Positions 1 to 8,387 of a stretch of 64,000 nucleotides of DNA are shown here, in pieces. Position numbers and translations under genes: made by a program. The DNA is taken from positions 62,001 to 126,000 of the forward strand of contig NZ_JAVHXC010000005.1 of NCBI RefSeq assembly GCF_032248695.1, read 5' to 3'. Under the pieces are notes generated by a model. It was given only the letters and a program-made list of their open reading frames with translations. It did not search any database and was not told the DNA's origin. How positions within the stretch are numbered: position 1 is the first letter of the stretch; each line of letters opens with the position of its first letter. This DNA is from Dietzia sp032248695 (lineage in GTDB: Bacteria > Actinomycetota > Actinomycetes > Mycobacteriales > Mycobacteriaceae).

Positions 1-237
1 GAACCCGGCGGCGGCCTCCTGCTCTACCTGGCGGGCCGCGAGGGGCGGATGCCGACCGAGCGGGTCCAGGACCCTCTCGGGCCCGACAGCGCCGACGCTC
101 TGGTCGACCGCGTGCAGGCGGCCGGTCGCGCCACCGTCGGCCCCGTCTACACCGCGCGGGTGGGCCGGTGGTGCGAGCACTGCCGTGTCAGATCCAGCTG
201 CCCCGCGCAGCCCGAGGGGAAGCAGGTGATCGCGTGA
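1..237 (+). CDS. adnA: AdnA-like helicase-nuclease, C-terminal end only
   Basis: This is the last 78 codons of a protein that begins before the window. The tail CEHCRVRSSCP is a cysteine-rich motif like those ending RecB-type nuclease domains of actinobacterial AdnA subunits. AdnA pairs with AdnB to resect double-strand DNA breaks. The stop codon (235-237) overlaps the GTG start of the following adnB gene by three bases, which indicates translational coupling and fits the heterodimer. The N-terminal helicase part cannot be seen, so the name rests on the tail motif and on adnB following directly. Confidence 0.75.
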   Translation, partial: EPGGGLLLYLAGREGRMPTERVQDPLGPDSADALVDRVQAAGRATVGPVYTARVGRWCEHCRVRSSCPAQPEGKQVIA

Positions 238-3200
238 CCACGCCGATCGATCCTGCCGCGATCGCCGACGCCCTCGGCATCCACCGGCCCACCCCCGAAC
301 AGGCCGAGGTCATCGCCGGGCCGACCGAACCCACTCTCGTGCTGGCGGGCGCCGGCGCCGGGAAGACCGAGACCATGGCGGCCAGGGTCGTGTGGCTCGT
401 GGCCAACGGCTACGCCCGGCCCGGGGAGATCCTCGGACTGACCTTCACCCGCAAGGCCGCCCAGCAGCTGTCGCGGCGGATACGCCGCCGGCTGGACGCG
501 CTGGCCCGCAGCGGCCTGTGCACCGGCCCCGGGGCCGACCCGGCGATCGCCGAGGCGATCCGCACCGAGGACCCACAGATCTCCACGTACCACGCCTACG
601 CCGGCACCCTGCTCGGGACCTACGGCCTGCTCGTGCCCGTCGAGCCGGACTCACGGCTGCTCACCCCGACCGCCGCCTTCCAGCTCGCCCACGACGTGGT
701 GTCCCGGTGGGAGAGCCCGTTGAGCACCGGGTCGAACCCCGCCACGGTCACCCGCGACGTGTTGACCCTGTCCGGGCAGCTGTCCGACCACCTCGTCACC
801 ACCGACGACCTGCGCTCCCACCCGGACCTCGTCACGACCCTCATCGCGACGCTCCCACCCGGGCCCAGGCAGCGGGCCGCGCCCACCGCCTGGCTCGAGA
901 AGACCGCGGAGATCCAGGGCCACCGCGACGAACTGGCGGACCTCGTGGACGCCGTCGCCGCCCGTATGCGGGCGGAGTCGGCACTCGACCACGCCACGCA
1001 GATGGCACTCGCCGCCACGGTCGCCCGCGACCACCCCCAGGTCGGACTCGCCGAGCGGCGCGCCTTCCGGGTGGTGCTGCTCGACGAGTACCAGGACACG
1101 GGCCACTCCCAGCGGGTGCTCCTGTCCTCACTGTTCGGCGCCGGTTCGGACCCGGCCCCGGCCGTGACCGCCGTCGGCGATCCCATGCAGTCCATCTACG
1201 GGTGGCGGGGGGCGTCGGCCTCCAACCTCGACCGCTTCCGCGAGGATTTCCCCCTGCCCGGCGGGCATCCCTCGCACCTGCGGGAACTCACGACCTCCTG
1301 GCGGAACCCGCCGGAGGTTCTCGCGCTGGCCAACCGCATCACCGCACCGCTGCGCGACCGCCCCGGTTCCGTCCCCGTCCCCGAGCTGCGCGCCCGGCCG
1401 GGCGCCGAGCGGGCAGACCTGCGGGTCGCGCTGCTCGACACCGCCGAGGACGAACGCGCCTGGCTCGCCGACACCCTCGCCGACCGGTACCGCGCGGCCG
1501 AGCGCTCCGGCCGAGTGCCGACCGCGGCGGTGCTCGTGCGCCGCAACGGCGACTCCGCGGCGATCGCCGAGGCCCTGGAGGCCCGCGGCCTACCGGTCGA
1601 GATCGTCGGCGTCGGCGGGTTGCTCGACGTCCCCGAGGTGGCCGACGTCGTCGCCCTGCTCACCGTGGTCGCCCGCCCGGGGGCCGGCCCGGCGCTGCTG
1701 AGGCTGCTCAGCGGCTCCCGGTTCGCGCTCGGCGCCGCCGACCTCGCCGCCCTGGCCGACCGTGCGTCCCGGCTGTCCCTGCGCCGGCCCGCGGCCGCGA
1801 CCGGGGCCATCACCGACCCCCGGGAGCTCGACGACGTCCTCGACACCCTCGCCCGGGGAGAGGAGACGGACTCGGCCGGTCTGGCCGACGCGCTGGCCGA
1901 CCCGGGTCCCGACGAGGCCTACAGCCCCGCCGGCGCGCGCCGCATCGCGGAGCTCGCCGCCATCATCGCCGGACTGCGCGCCCGGGCGTCGGCCCCGCCC
2001 GCACGGCTCGTCGCCGCGGCCGAACACTCTCTCGGGCTCGACGCCGAGGTACGCCTGCGCCAGCGCGCGGGCGGGGGCGAGGCGCGCGAACAGCTCGACG
2101 CCCTCCAGGAGGTGGCCGCCGGCTTCCGCCCCGAGCGGGGGACCGGCCTCGACGCCTTCCTCGCCTACCTCGACCTCGCCCGTTCCGTCGACGGGGGGCT
2201 CGCGCGCGGCGAGGTCGCCTCCACACCCGGTCGGGTGCAGATCCTCACGGTCCACGCGGCCAAGGGCCTCGAATGGGAGATCGTCGCCGTCCCGCACCTC
2301 GCCGACGGTGTCTTCCCGTCCGGCCAGCCCCCGCAGACCTCGATCCGCACCGCCACCCAGCTGCCCGAACACCTCCGCGGGGACCGCGAGTCCGAGGGCA
2401 ACCCCGGGGGCGTCCCCGTCCCGCGGCTCGAGGACGTCACCGATCGGAAGATGCTCGAGGAGGCTCTCGAGAAGCACATCACACGCGTGAAGCGGCGCTC
2501 CCTCGACGAGGACCGGCGACTGTTCTACGTCGCGGTCACCCGCGCGGAGCAGACCCTCCTGCTGTCCGGATCGCACTGGCTCGGGACCGCGACCAAGCCC
2601 AAGGGGCCCTCGGAATTCCTCGACGAGGTCCTGACCGCCTGCGCGGGAGAGGCCCCTCTCGGCGCGATCGACCACCTCGTCGTCGTCCCCACCTCCACCA
2701 ACCCCGCCGCCACCCGCACCGTCGAGGCGACGTGGCCCCGCCCCGCCGCCCCCGACCGCCTCGCCGCCGCCCGGGCGGTGGAGGCGGCCGCCCCCGTCGA
2801 CCCCGAGGCCGACGAGGCCCCGGAATCCGGGCCTGCCCGCCGCTGGCACCTCGCCGCCGCGTCCCTGCTCGCCGACGCGCGCCGCGCCGCCCTCCGTCGC
2901 GACGAGGTCCACCTGCCGCGCCGCCTCACGGCCGGGGAGATCGTCGCCATGGCCAGCGACCCCGCCGAGTTCGCCGACCGCCTCCGCCGACCCGTGCCGT
3001 ACCGCCCCGACCGCTTCGCGCGGCGAGGGACCCGCTTCCACGCCTGGCTCGAACACCGCTACGGCGCCACCCACCTGCTCGACATCGACGACCTCCCCGG
3101 CGCCGGTGACCACGGCGTCGTCGACGGACTGTCGGAGGCCGACCTCACCGCCCTGCAGGAGGCGTTCGAGGCCTCCCGCTGGGCCCGCATGACGCCCGAG

Positions 3201-3560
3201 GCCGTCGAGGTCCCGTTCGAGGTCGCGCTGGGCGGGCATCTCCTGAGGGGCCGGATGGACGCCGTGTTCGCCGACGGGGACGGGTGGATCGTCGTGGACT
3301 GGAAGACCGGACGTGTCCCCGCCGAACGGGACATGCCCGCCGTCGCCCTCCAGCTCGCGGTCTACCGGTACGCGTGGGCGAAGATCGTCGGAGCCAGGCT
3401 CGGACGGACCGTGGAACCGGGATCGATCCGCGCGGCGTTCCACTACGTCCGGCCCGGACGCACGATCGAGCCGGCCGACCTGCCCGACGCCGAGGAACTC
3501 CGACGGCTCCTCTCCGACGGCCCGGGCCGGGGCCGGTTGTTGTCGAAGGGCAACAGATAG
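234..3560 (+). CDS. adnB: AdnB, ATP-dependent helicase-nuclease subunit
   Basis: A 1108-residue UvrD/Rep-type helicase with a C-terminal RecB-family nuclease. Walker A (AGAGAGKT) lies near residues 38-45, the Walker B region reads DEYQDT, and a late motif VTRAEQTLLLSG is present. The nuclease signature VVDWKTG lies near residue 1022, with an upstream Asp in GRMDAVF. In mycobacteria AdnAB is the main end-resection motor of double-strand break repair. The GTG at 234 was chosen over an upstream GTG at 168: it overlaps the adnA stop (GTGA), has a GA-rich Shine-Dalgarno sequence near 215, and gives the expected family N-terminus. Length matches AdnB (about 1100 residues). Both nuclease and helicase motifs look intact. 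Confidence 0.93.
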   Translation: MTTPIDPAAIADALGIHRPTPEQAEVIAGPTEPTLVLAGAGAGKTETMAARVVWLVANGYARPGEILGLTFTRKAAQQLSRRIRRRLDALARSGLCTGPGADPAIAEAIRTEDPQISTYHAYAGTLLGTYGLLVPVEPDSRLLTPTAAFQLAHDVVSRWESPLSTGSNPATVTRDVLTLSGQLSDHLVTTDDLRSHPDLVTTLIATLPPGPRQRAAPTAWLEKTAEIQGHRDELADLVDAVAARMRAESALDHATQMALAATVARDHPQVGLAERRAFRVVLLDEYQDTGHSQRVLLSSLFGAGSDPAPAVTAVGDPMQSIYGWRGASASNLDRFREDFPLPGGHPSHLRELTTSWRNPPEVLALANRITAPLRDRPGSVPVPELRARPGAERADLRVALLDTAEDERAWLADTLADRYRAAERSGRVPTAAVLVRRNGDSAAIAEALEARGLPVEIVGVGGLLDVPEVADVVALLTVVARPGAGPALLRLLSGSRFALGAADLAALADRASRLSLRRPAAATGAITDPRELDDVLDTLARGEETDSAGLADALADPGPDEAYSPAGARRIAELAAIIAGLRARASAPPARLVAAAEHSLGLDAEVRLRQRAGGGEAREQLDALQEVAAGFRPERGTGLDAFLAYLDLARSVDGGLARGEVASTPGRVQILTVHAAKGLEWEIVAVPHLADGVFPSGQPPQTSIRTATQLPEHLRGDRESEGNPGGVPVPRLEDVTDRKMLEEALEKHITRVKRRSLDEDRRLFYVAVTRAEQTLLLSGSHWLGTATKPKGPSEFLDEVLTACAGEAPLGAIDHLVVVPTSTNPAATRTVEATWPRPAAPDRLAAARAVEAAAPVDPEADEAPESGPARRWHLAAASLLADARRAALRRDEVHLPRRLTAGEIVAMASDPAEFADRLRRPVPYRPDRFARRGTRFHAWLEHRYGATHLLDIDDLPGAGDHGVVDGLSEADLTALQEAFEASRWARMTPEAVEVPFEVALGGHLLRGRMDAVFADGDGWIVVDWKTGRVPAERDMPAVALQLAVYRYAWAKIVGARLGRTVEPGSIRAAFHYVRPGRTIEPADLPDAEELRRLLSDGPGRGRLLSKGNR

Positions 3561-3621
3561 GCGACGATTCTTGTCGATGACGGCCGCCCGGCAGGGGGCC
3601 GCGACGCGGAAATGGAGCCCC

Positions 3622-4701
3622 ATGGTCGAGAAACGCGCACTGACGTCGCGGTTCCGTGGCAACGACCCGCTCGACGAGAGCCCCGACCACGCCCTCGTGG
3701 GGGTCGTCAGCATCCCCGAGAACGTCGGGAGCCCGTGGCGGCTCATCGCCAAACGCGTGCTCATGGCGCTCGTCGCGCTGTGCCTCAACGTGCTGGTCGT
3801 CTGGGCCGACCGCGGCGGCTACTCCGGCGGCGGCGGCCCGAGCGGCGAGATGACGCTGATCGACTGCTTCTACTACTCGACCGTGTCCCTGTCCACCACC
3901 GGGTACGGCGACATCACCCCGGTCACCCAGCAGGCCCGACTGATCAACACCCTCGTCGTCACGCCCCTGCGCCTGGTGTTCCTCATCCTGCTGGTCGGCA
4001 CCACCCTCGCCGTCCTCACCGAACAATCCCGTCAGGCCCTCAAGATCCAGCGTTGGAGAAGCGTCGTGCGCAACCACACCGTCGTCGTCGGATACGGCAC
4101 CAAGGGCAGGTCGGCCGTCGCCGCCATGCTGGCCGACGAGATCGCCCCCGACGACATCGTCGTCGTGGACATCGACCCCCAGGCACTCAAAGCCGCCGCG
4201 GCCCACGGCCTCGTCACCGTCCAGGGTTCCGCGACCCGCTCCGACGTGCTCAAACTGGCCGGGCTCACCCGCGCCTCCGCCGTCGTGGTGGCCACCAACT
4301 CCGACGACACCGCCGTGCTGGTCACCCTGACCGCCCGCGAACTCGCCCCCCACGCCAAGATCGTCGCCACCGTCCGCGAGAGCGACAACAAGCACCTGCT
4401 CAAGCAGTCCGGCGCCGACTCCGTCGTGGTCTCCGCCGAGACGACCGGACGCCTGCTCGGGCTGGCGACGATCACCCCGACCGTCGTGGGGATGATGGAA
4501 GACCTTCTCACGCCCGACGAGGGGTTCTCGATCGCGGAGCGCCGCGTCGAGGAATCCGAGGTCGGCGGCTCACCACGCCACCTCGCCGAACTCGTCCTGG
4601 GCGTGGTGCGCAAGGGCCAGCTCATCAAGGTCAACGAACCGGAGGCCGACGCGCTGGAATCCGGCGACCGGCTGCTCTACATCCGCATGACCGCAGGCTG
4701 A
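3622..4701 (+). CDS. Potassium channel with RCK/TrkA-N domain
   Basis: A 359-residue membrane protein with two predicted membrane helices flanking a pore loop. The selectivity filter TTGYGD sits near residues 92-97. A cytoplasmic RCK domain follows, with a Rossmann nucleotide-binding motif (VVVGYGTKG) and a later TrkA-C-like part. It probably conducts K+ under nucleotide or ligand control. ATG 3622 has a GGAG five bases upstream; an alternative in-frame ATG lies at 3577. It directly follows adnB, as the channel gene Rv3200c follows adnB in M. tuberculosis. The family is clear; the physiological ligand and the link to DNA repair are unknown. Confidence 0.9.
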   Translation: MVEKRALTSRFRGNDPLDESPDHALVGVVSIPENVGSPWRLIAKRVLMALVALCLNVLVVWADRGGYSGGGGPSGEMTLIDCFYYSTVSLSTTGYGDITPVTQQARLINTLVVTPLRLVFLILLVGTTLAVLTEQSRQALKIQRWRSVVRNHTVVVGYGTKGRSAVAAMLADEIAPDDIVVVDIDPQALKAAAAHGLVTVQGSATRSDVLKLAGLTRASAVVVATNSDDTAVLVTLTARELAPHAKIVATVRESDNKHLLKQSGADSVVVSAETTGRLLGLATITPTVVGMMEDLLTPDEGFSIAERRVEESEVGGSPRHLAELVLGVVRKGQLIKVNEPEADALESGDRLLYIRMTAG

Positions 4702-4737
4702 CCCACGGGTCGGCGGAGCCCGGCCGTCGCGCCGGAC

Positions 4738-4743
4738 TACGCT
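4738..4743 (+). promoter_or_regulatory. Predicted -10 element of nudC
   Basis: TACGCT fits the actinobacterial TAnnnT -10 pattern. Transcription would start near 4750, leaving a leader of about 33 bases that carries a GAAGGA ribosome-binding site before the ATG at 4783. No clear -35 was identified. Confidence 0.4.
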
Positions 4744-4782
4744 GGTCGGCGCCCCTCACCACCAGCACGAAGGACCCCCACG

Positions 4783-5709
4783 ATGCCGCTGGATTTCACC
4801 CTCGACTCCGACCCCGTGCTGTCGGTGGCCGCGCCCGACCGGGCCGCCCCGCTGCGGCAGGACGCGGACGGGCTGGCGGCGGGATGGGCCTCCGCCCGGA
4901 TCATGAGGGTCGACCGGCGTCACCGGTTCGCGGTCGAGCCCACCACGGGGGACCGGATGCGGATCCGCCTCGAACCCGCCCTCGACCACGCGGACCGGCT
5001 CCCCGAGGACGCGGTCTTCCTCGGACGCACGGACGACGCCCGCCACATCTGGGCGGTGCCCGTCGACGACCTGCCCGACGACCCCGCGGTGAGCAGCCTG
5101 CGCGCGTGCGGCGCCGACCTGGTCCAGGGGGACGGTTCGCTCGCCGCGCAGGCCATGGCCCTGCTCGGGTGGCACCGCGACAACGTCCGCGGTCGACACC
5201 CCGACCACCACCCGCGCCGGCTGGAGGCCGGGTGGGCGGTCGCGGACCCCTTCCACGGCGGCCTCGAGTACCCGCGCACCGATCCCGCGGTGATCTGCCT
5301 CGTCCACGACGGTGGCCGCCGCGTCCTCCTCGCCCGTCAGCCCGTGTGGCCGGAGGGCATGTACTCGCACGTGGCCGGATTCGTGGAGGCCGGGGAGTCG
5401 CTCGAGGGGTGCGTCCGGCGGGAGGTCGCCGAGGAGGTCGGCGTGGTCGTGGACCGCGTCCGCTACCTGGGCAGCCAGCCGTGGCCGTTCCCGCGGTCCC
5501 TCATGGTCGGCTTCCAGGCCGTCGCCGACCCCGCGGCGCCGATCATCCTCGAGGACGAGGAGATCAGCGAGGCCGCGTGGTTCGACGTCGACCGGGTGCG
5601 GGACGCCCTGGCCGGCCGCGGTGAGCTCATGGTGGCCCCGCCGGTCTCCATCGCGCACGTCATGCTGCGGTCCTGGGTCGCGGCCGTGGACCGCGACAGC
5701 GCCCTCTGA
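4783..5709 (+). CDS. nudC: NADH pyrophosphatase NudC (Nudix), zinc ribbon lost
   Basis: A 308-residue Nudix hydrolase expected to cleave NAD(H), and in some bacteria NAD-capped RNA, into NMN(H) and AMP. The Nudix box GX5EX7REUXEEXGU spans about residues 199-221, and SQPWPFPRS, the signature of the NADH-pyrophosphatase subgroup, follows. The region before EYPRTDPAVICLV, where family members usually carry four zinc-binding cysteines, has none here; the only cysteines are isolated ones. The gene sits between the channel and a convergent mycoredoxin gene, as in M. tuberculosis Rv3199c. Substrate preference is inferred from the SQPWPFPRS motif. Confidence 0.92.
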   Translation: MPLDFTLDSDPVLSVAAPDRAAPLRQDADGLAAGWASARIMRVDRRHRFAVEPTTGDRMRIRLEPALDHADRLPEDAVFLGRTDDARHIWAVPVDDLPDDPAVSSLRACGADLVQGDGSLAAQAMALLGWHRDNVRGRHPDHHPRRLEAGWAVADPFHGGLEYPRTDPAVICLVHDGGRRVLLARQPVWPEGMYSHVAGFVEAGESLEGCVRREVAEEVGVVVDRVRYLGSQPWPFPRSLMVGFQAVADPAAPIILEDEEISEAAWFDVDRVRDALAGRGELMVAPPVSIAHVMLRSWVAAVDRDSAL

Positions 5710-5714
5710 CGACC

Positions 5715-5752
5715 GACGCCCGGCGCCCCTGATCCGCCGGGCACCGGGCGTC
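5715..5752. terminator. Bidirectional hairpin between nudC and mycoredoxin genes
   Basis: A 14-bp stem (5715-5728 with 5739-5752, one C-A mismatch) and a 10-base loop lie between two convergent genes. There is no U-tract on either side, as is common in GC-rich actinobacteria. Confidence 0.6.
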
Positions 5753-5765
5753 CTCGCGGCGGACC

Positions 5766-6044
5766 TCAGGCGCCGGCGAGCTCCGCGAGCTTCGCGCGCA
5801 CCTGCGAGGCCGGGGGATTGGTGGCGGTGGTCCCGTCCGAGTACAGCGCGGTCGGCACGACCCGGTTACCGCCGTTGACGCTCTCGACGAACGCGGCGGC
5901 CTCCGCGTCCGCCTCCACGTCGATCTCCGTGTACCCGATCTCCTTCTCGTCCAGCAGCTTCTTGAGCCGGGTGCAGTACGGGCACCACGTGGTGGTGTAG
6001 AGGGTCAGGGCACCGGCGTCGTCGTTGGTCGTCACATCGCTCAT
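5766..6044 (-). CDS. mrx1: Mycoredoxin (glutaredoxin-like, Mrx1)
   Basis: A 92-residue glutaredoxin-fold protein with the active-site motif CPYC at residues 21-24 and the later glutaredoxin-type motif VPT. Mycoredoxins reduce mycothiol-protein mixed disulfides, the actinobacterial counterpart of glutaredoxin function. Size and neighbourhood (nudC on one side, uvrD2 on the other) match Rv3198A. It is transcribed towards nudC and away from uvrD2, sharing an 87-base divergent region. The ATG at 6044 starts the conserved polypeptide; no strong Shine-Dalgarno is visible. Confidence 0.92.
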   Translation of the reverse strand: MSDVTTNDDAGALTLYTTTWCPYCTRLKKLLDEKEIGYTEIDVEADAEAAAFVESVNGGNRVVPTALYSDGTTATNPPASQVRAKLAELAGA

Positions 6045-6131
6045 GACGGGGTGTAACGCCCACGTCTGCGGGAATCATCCCGGGGGGAGGCCCCCGGCAC
6101 GGTGTCCGACCCGGATGCCACGATGGGGGGC

Positions 6132-8291
6132 GTGAGTGACACGGGGCGAGGCGGCGGAGGAGGCGTGCGGACGGCCGGACGCGCAGGCGGTGCGGAGACC
6201 GTGCTGGAGGGGCTGGACCCACAGCAGCGGCGCGCGGTGCTGGCACCCCGCGGGCCCGTCTGCATCCTCGCCGGGGCGGGGACGGGCAAGACCCGCACCA
6301 TCACCCGGCGCATCGCCCACCTCGTCACCACCGGGCACGTGCGCGGGGACCAGGTGCTCGCGGTGACGTTCACCGCACGCGCCGCCGGCGAACTGCGCAT
6401 GCGGCTCGCGGGGCTGGGGGTCGCGGACGCCGGCACCGGGCCGGTGCAGGCACGGACCTTCCACTCGGCGGCCCTGCGCAACCTGTCGTACTTCTGGCCC
6501 CGCGTGTACGGGGAGGAGCCGTGGCAGCTGCTGGAGGGGCAGTTCCGCGCGGTCGCCCAGGCCGTGCGGCGCGCCGGACTCGACCCCGCCACCGAGACGA
6601 TCCGCGACGTGCTGACAGAGATCGGCTGGGCCAAGTCGAGCCTGCTCACCCCGGACACGTACGCCGATCAGGCCGTCGCCCTCGGACGCGACCTGCCGGT
6701 CCCCGCTCCCGAGGTGGCCCGCGCGTTCCGCGCGTACGAGGACCTCAAGGTCTCCGGCCCGGTCCGGATGCTGGACTTCGACGATCTCCTGTCACACATG
6801 GCGGAGCTGGTCGAGGAGGTGCCGGCCATCGCGGAGGAGTTCCGGGACCGCTACCGCTGCTTCGTCGTGGACGAGTTCCAGGACGTCACACCGGCGCAGC
6901 AACGGCTGCTCACGGCGTGGCTGGGCAACCGCGACGACCTCACGGTGGTGGGTGACGTCAACCAGACGATCTACTCCTTCGCCGGTGCCGAGCCGGACTT
7001 CCTCCTCGGCTTCGCCGACCGGCACCCCGGCGCGACCGTGGTGCGGTTGGAATCCGACTACCGGTCGACCCCGCAGGTCGTGGACCTGGCCAACGCGGTG
7101 ATCAACGCCGGGTCGGGCCGCTTTCGCAGCGCCGGCCTCACCCTGCGCGGCATGCGGCCCCCGGGGCCCGAACCGGTGCTCACCGAGTACGCCGACGAGG
7201 ACTCGGAGGCCGAGGCGGTCGCGGCGGCGGTCGCCGACCTCGTGCACGGCGGGACCGACCCCGCCGAGATCGCCGTCCTGTACCGGGTCAACGCCCAGTC
7301 GGAGCGGATCGAGGCGGCGCTCGACGAGGCCGGCATCGGCTACCGGCTCAAGGGTGGGGAGGGGTTTTTCGAACGCCCCGTGGTGCGCCGGGCGATGTCG
7401 GCGATCGACCGCCTCGTCGACGGTTCGGACGAGGCGGGGGCCGCCGCACACGCGGAGCTGACCGACCCCGTGGACGTCGTGGCGATAATCCGGCGGGCCC
7501 TCGAGCCACTCGGCCTCACCGCTGCCGAACCGTCCGGCACCCAGGCCCGCGAGACATGGAACTCGCTGACGGCCCTGGTGGGCCTGGCGGAGGAGATCGC
7601 GACCGCCGAGAGTCGTCCGGGACTGCTCCCCGTCGTCGCCGGGCTACGCGAGCGCGCGGCCGCGCGGCACGCGCCGGACGAGCGCGGCGTGACGTTGGCC
7701 TCGATTCACGCCGCGAAGGGGTTGGAGTGGGACGCCGTGTTCCTCATCGGCGTCCACGAGGGCAGCCTGCCGATCAGTCACGCGATCAACGCGGGCCCGG
7801 ACGCGATCGAGGAGGAGCGGCGGCTCCTGTACGTCGGGATCACCCGCGCCCGCGAGCACCTGTCGCTCTCGTGGAGTCGCAGCCGTCGCGCCGGTGGCCG
7901 CGCGACCCGACGGCCGAGCCGCTTCCTCGACCCCGTCCGGCCCGCGCAGTCCGCCGCGGCCCCCCGGCGGAGCACCGACTCATCCGACAAGGGGCGCTGC
8001 CGCGGGTGCGGGGAGAAGCTCAACGGGCCCATGCACCGGGCGCTGGGCCTGTGCCCGGAGTGTTCGGTCGAGATCGACACCGGGTTGTTCGAGCGACTGC
8101 GGGAGTGGCGCCGCGAGACCTCGGAGCGGATCGGCAAGCCCGCGTACACCGTGTTCACCAACGAGACCCTGGCTCAGATCGCCCGCGTTCGCCCCGCGGA
8201 CACCCGCGCCCTGGGCCGGATCGGCGGGATCGGCGCACACAAACTCGGCGAGTACGGCGACGACGTGCTCAGGTTGGTCCGGGGGAGCTGA
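6132..8291 (+). CDS. uvrD2: DNA helicase UvrD2 with tetra-cysteine motif and HRDC domain
   Basis: A 719-residue superfamily 1 helicase. Walker A (AGAGTGKT) is N-terminal, DEFQDVTPAQQ marks motif II, and VTFTARAA and YVGITRAREHL mark other helicase motifs. After the motor come two cysteine pairs (C623/C626 and C641/C644) and an HRDC-like C-terminus (about residues 655-719), the signature of the mycobacterial essential helicase UvrD2. GTG 6132 is preferred over GTG 6102 because the conserved polypeptide follows it. CACGAT, an imperfect -10, ends seven bases before this GTG, so a leaderless mRNA is possible. Confidence 0.94.
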   Translation: MSDTGRGGGGGVRTAGRAGGAETVLEGLDPQQRRAVLAPRGPVCILAGAGTGKTRTITRRIAHLVTTGHVRGDQVLAVTFTARAAGELRMRLAGLGVADAGTGPVQARTFHSAALRNLSYFWPRVYGEEPWQLLEGQFRAVAQAVRRAGLDPATETIRDVLTEIGWAKSSLLTPDTYADQAVALGRDLPVPAPEVARAFRAYEDLKVSGPVRMLDFDDLLSHMAELVEEVPAIAEEFRDRYRCFVVDEFQDVTPAQQRLLTAWLGNRDDLTVVGDVNQTIYSFAGAEPDFLLGFADRHPGATVVRLESDYRSTPQVVDLANAVINAGSGRFRSAGLTLRGMRPPGPEPVLTEYADEDSEAEAVAAAVADLVHGGTDPAEIAVLYRVNAQSERIEAALDEAGIGYRLKGGEGFFERPVVRRAMSAIDRLVDGSDEAGAAAHAELTDPVDVVAIIRRALEPLGLTAAEPSGTQARETWNSLTALVGLAEEIATAESRPGLLPVVAGLRERAAARHAPDERGVTLASIHAAKGLEWDAVFLIGVHEGSLPISHAINAGPDAIEEERRLLYVGITRAREHLSLSWSRSRRAGGRATRRPSRFLDPVRPAQSAAAPRRSTDSSDKGRCRGCGEKLNGPMHRALGLCPECSVEIDTGLFERLREWRRETSERIGKPAYTVFTNETLAQIARVRPADTRALGRIGGIGAHKLGEYGDDVLRLVRGS

Positions 8292-8370
8292 CCCCTGCGC
8301 CGACGGCCGGACCCGTGCGCCGACGGCCGGGCCCGTGCGCCGACGGCCGCACCAGCGCGCCGATGGCGCC
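8291..8370. repeat. Four tandem 20-bp repeats between convergent genes
   Basis: Four head-to-tail 20-base units start at 8291, 8311, 8331 and 8351. The first three are nearly identical and share GCGCCGACGGCCGG; the fourth is diverged. They fill almost the whole gap between the uvrD2 stop and the convergent ABC1 gene. They may act as termination or insulation DNA, or simply be a minisatellite from slippage. Confidence 0.85.
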
Positions 8371-8387
8371 GGTCCGCGGCGGGGCGG

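Noticed and set aside
392..3109. Long open frame (905 codons) overlapping adnB on the same strand
   Set aside because: Its translation is almost only Arg, Pro, Gly and Ala. It is the out-of-frame shadow expected in GC-rich genes and has no domain.
8291..8370. Possible short CRISPR array
   Set aside because: The 20-base units are directly tandem without spacers, and no cas genes are nearby.
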